A DNA stretch of 64,000 nt, taken from positions 1,364,001-1,428,000 of the forward strand of contig OZ237737.1 of assembly GCA_965178125.1 (NCBI GenBank), given 5' to 3'. How positions within the stretch are numbered: position 1 is the stretch's first letter; each line of letters starts with the position of its first letter. The position numbers and the translations under genes are program-made. Below, one piece after another: positions 61,301 to 64,000 of this stretch. This DNA comes from Bilabrum cf. latius. Taxonomy: Eukaryota > Bigyra: Bicosoecida > Bigyra > Bicosoecida. A model generated the notes under the pieces. That model was not told the DNA's origin, did no database searches, and was given only the letters and a program-made list of their open reading frames with translations.

Positions 61301-64000
61301 TTGAAACAGGTGTATTGCCTCTCCAGTACCGAGCCAAGAAAGAAGCGTTCACCGTCTTGCTCCGGATCTTCCTCGGGTATTTTCCTCTGCAGCCGCTTTA
61401 GATGTCGGCGTAGTATGCTGCCGAACTTTCAGTGGTACAGGTAACGCTTGAGGATGAATTTGGAGACGCGTACAGGGCATTCCTGGCATCGCTTGAGAGA
61501 GCAGAGGCTCGAGAGAGGGAGCGCGTCGAGGACTACAAGCGCCGGAGTGCATTGTTTGGCAGGGATGTCGCAGCAGTCGTCACCAAGAGCAGCTCAGACA
61601 CTGGTTCCGCGGTGCCGCTCCGGGATAGGCTGCGCCGCGCGGTCGTTGCTGTCACGGTGACCAACAGAATCAGGCGGTTTGCTAGTCTGACTGCACGACC
61701 ACAGGCGTCCGGTGCAGTCTCAGGGTACCGTAGCAGGCGTGGAAGCGTAGAAATCCGACGATTGAGCCATGAACAGGCCGCTGAGCTCCATGACGTTGCG
61801 ATTGAACGAGACAGAGAGGGCCACATGGGCGAGGCCCAGGCTGGCGACCAGCTTGCCGACCAGAATCCCGCCGTATCCGACAAACGAGCCTTCGGAGGAC
61901 TGCATGCCACCTTGCTTGGAAGCTCACCCGAAGGCACAAATCAGTTGGCTGGCCAGCGGTTCAAAACTGAGTTCTCTCCGGCTGCTGATGACGGGAATAC
62001 CACAAGTGGGAATTAGTCTGGCGACCGAGTCGGCCCGGGGTTTCGAATCGGATCGAGCGCCCGCAAGCCTGAGTACCTTCTTTCGGCAAGCATGCAGCTG
62101 AAATCGAAGGCAGCTGGGGATGCTCGAAGTGCACTTCAGAAATTCCTCGGTGGAAAGCACCACAAAGGTGCTGCCAGACCGGCTGGAGCTAGCAAGTCTG
62201 CACGGGCCCCAGATGCAGCAGCAGTACCATCAGTGTAGTCGTTCTTTGACCGAGGAGAGCGTGAGGCCGTAGAGCGCCTCTGGAAGAAGCAGAAGAAGGA
62301 GATCATGGGCAAGCAAGAGGCAAAGATACTTGGAGCGCAGTACTCTACCGACATGCAAGCGCAGACCGGGCTGGACATCGCACGAATCGCAAGAATGCAG
62401 GCCCTCGCGCAGCAAAGGGACGCAGCTGAGTCTACATGGATGGCCTTGCGAGGTCGCGGAGGTGGACACCGACGAGCAAGCCCTCGTGCTGCTAGCTACA
62501 ACGCGAAAGGTTTCTCAGCGCTGTTGGCTGCCTCAAGTGCAGCCAGCGGCAGGATTCCTGGCGCCTTGCTCAGGCTCCAAGCCAGACGTGAGCAAGTTGA
62601 TCGGAGTGCTCTCCTGGGCACTGAGCTGCGCAAGAGACTCTTGCAGTATTTTCATGAACGAGCTGCATGGCTTCCTCCAATTGTAGATGCTCGTAGATAG
62701 AAGATTCGCAGAGACAAAGCCAACGACATCAGCCTTGTTGCAGATCGCGTATCTTTGCCATTGCTACCAATGCATCGCCTTCAGATGGTCCTTCTTCGTG
62801 CTGGAGTGCGCACATCATCCTCTGAGCTTCGCATGGTCGTTGAGGACAGTGGTTTAGATCCGTCTTGGCTCGATGGTCCGAGCGGTAGTGTATCCAGCTC
62901 ACGTTTCTCGAGGGCATCAAATTTGGCAAGGAGTCCCAGGGGCGGCGGTGAGCCCGACGAGCTGGCTGGGAGATCGATGGACCCCATTGAAAAGGCCGAA
63001 CTGGATACCATTCGATCCAGGGGATGGTATGCTAAAAAAGAGGCTAGGCTATCGGAAGAAGTAGCTCACAGCTCCCATGGGTCGGATCAGCAGCAGCTAG
63101 TCGGGATGCTAACTGCTAGCATGATGTTGTTGGTCGCCTCCAGGGCAAAGCACCTACGCTCTCGATTGGACAGAGCTCTTATGTCGGAAGCCCAGTTCGT
63201 TTGCGCCTGCCAGCACATAGGAGTCCATGGTTTGGTTGACGTTGACCGATAGAAGCGGCGAGAGCGTGCTCGGTAGAACTTCAGGAATGCGATGAAGAGG
63301 GTCCGTCTGCTGCTTGGAAACATTGATGCGCTTTCAAACTTGCTGGATAGATCGCCGCCCCCGCCCGACGCTGAGGTATCTTGCTGGCGCCTGGTCTTGT
63401 CCATCATGTTGTAGAGGTGCTATGCTGGAATGGCGTGCCTGTTTGACCCGGCAGTAGTCCGCCGACTTGGTCAGTCCGTCCCTTCGTTATGCAAGCGCTC
63501 CGAGTCAGCGAACCCGGCCGGGTTTTACCGCCACGAACGAAGAGCTCAGGACGTGACTGGCGTCGGTATAGTTCCGATGTCGGCTGTTCTCATTTGGCTG
63601 CGACACGCCAAACTGCAAAGCGTGAGTTCTTCCAGCGGGTCAAGGGTATGGACACGAGAGAATGTCGTCAGGCAGGCGAAGCATATCATGTCTGCTCGCT
63701 TTGGCGATCCTGGGCAGGCGCACTAGCCTGGCGGGCCAGGAGCGAGACCCACTGGCAGTGGCAGACCGACGCTCCGATTCGAAGTGGAGCTTGGCGGATT
63801 CGGGTTAGACATGTCAACTTCATTCGTTCCTTTCTCAGTTTTCCGCCACTTGATTGTGCGTCTGATCACAGATGAGTACGTGAAAGACCATGGATAGCGG
63901 GAACGCTTCCTGTTTCACGGTCGAGGACCTGTACCGCAGCCAATGAAGTGCTTGCTCGTATCGCTGCCGTGCCCTCCACTGTCTATGGTGCTCTGCGCCC
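58390..64000 (+). CDS. large unrecognised protein, 3' part missing
   Basis: Open frame of about 1870 codons running off the window, starting at ATG 58390 (MEARRAASIVVAAFQGHAIR). Roughly twenty TAG codons and no TGA or TAA are in frame. I do not recognise the family. The first residues have an IQ-like pattern (ASIVVAAFQGHAIR), a possible calmodulin or light-chain site. Two segments are mutually similar: MTLGGFILFCVDCGILDE (about nt 58906) and MQYADFLRAIVETGVLPL (about nt 61270), each followed by an aromatic-rich helix. Between them lie basic, Ser-rich linkers and helical stretches (VEDYKRRSALF, FFDRGEREAVERLWKKQKK). Near the edge is VFRHLIVRLITDEYVKDHG. Its place beside dynein and the IQ-like start allow a ciliary role, which is speculation. 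The frame's integrity makes it a real gene. Confidence 0.7.

Noticed and set aside
1-64000. tRNA (including a tRNA-Gln with CUA anticodon), rRNA, CRISPR or transposon
   Set aside because: None recognised on reading the gene-free stretches. A covariance-model search was not possible, so a tRNA overlapping coding sequence cannot be excluded.

Overview
The window is eukaryotic nuclear DNA, GC-rich in its coding parts. It carries axonemal dynein, a MYST acetyltransferase, a Pcf11-type 3'-end processing factor and GT-AG introns of 81-124 nt. The organism must build motile cilia and is probably a flagellated or zoosporic protist. I cannot place it further from this window. The decisive property is the genetic code. 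Almost every gene is cut by in-frame TAG under the standard code, yet the frame, the codon use and the protein family continue unbroken across each TAG. TAG falls on family-invariant glutamines, so UAG is read here as Gln. All ten complete genes end in TGA. I found no TAA in frame, either as sense or as terminator. All gene models below use UAG=Gln.

Layout, left to right. (1) 1-1944 (+): 3' part of an RGS-like protein. (2) 2053-3354 (-): aldose-1-epimerase family enzyme. (3) 3563-5536 (-): Pcf11-like factor with CID and C-terminal zinc finger. (4) 5728-11420 (+): a secreted/membrane redox fusion with four exons, joining an animal heme peroxidase, two DOMON domains, cytochrome b561, cytochrome b5 and an FAD/NAD reductase in one chain. 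(5) 11502-14984 (-): nuclear protein with two CW zinc fingers, head-to-head with (6) 15083-16677 (+): Esa1/Tip60-type MYST acetyltransferase with one intron. (7) 16678-17408: gene-free, with a pentamer repeat and a hairpin. (8) 17409-27896 (+): 3495-residue leishmanolysin-type (M8) membrane metallopeptidase with a long basic tail and about eight C-terminal membrane segments. (9) 28057-29976 (+): ABHD1/3-type alpha/beta hydrolase. (10) 30111-32459 (-): retinol-saturase/carotenoid-isomerase-type oxidoreductase. (11) 32779-58179 (+): one intronless open frame of 8466 codons encoding an axonemal dynein heavy chain about twice the usual length. (12) 58390 to the window end (+): a large unrecognised open frame.

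Genes are closely packed, with convergent gaps of 81-134 bp and divergent gaps of 98-319 bp. Only two genes show introns. The CW-protein/MYST pair could be a co-regulated chromatin unit. The redox fusion is the most unusual protein architecture. The UAG reassignment is the most consequential feature for anyone annotating this genome. No rRNA, tRNA, CRISPR, IS element or integrated virus was recognised.
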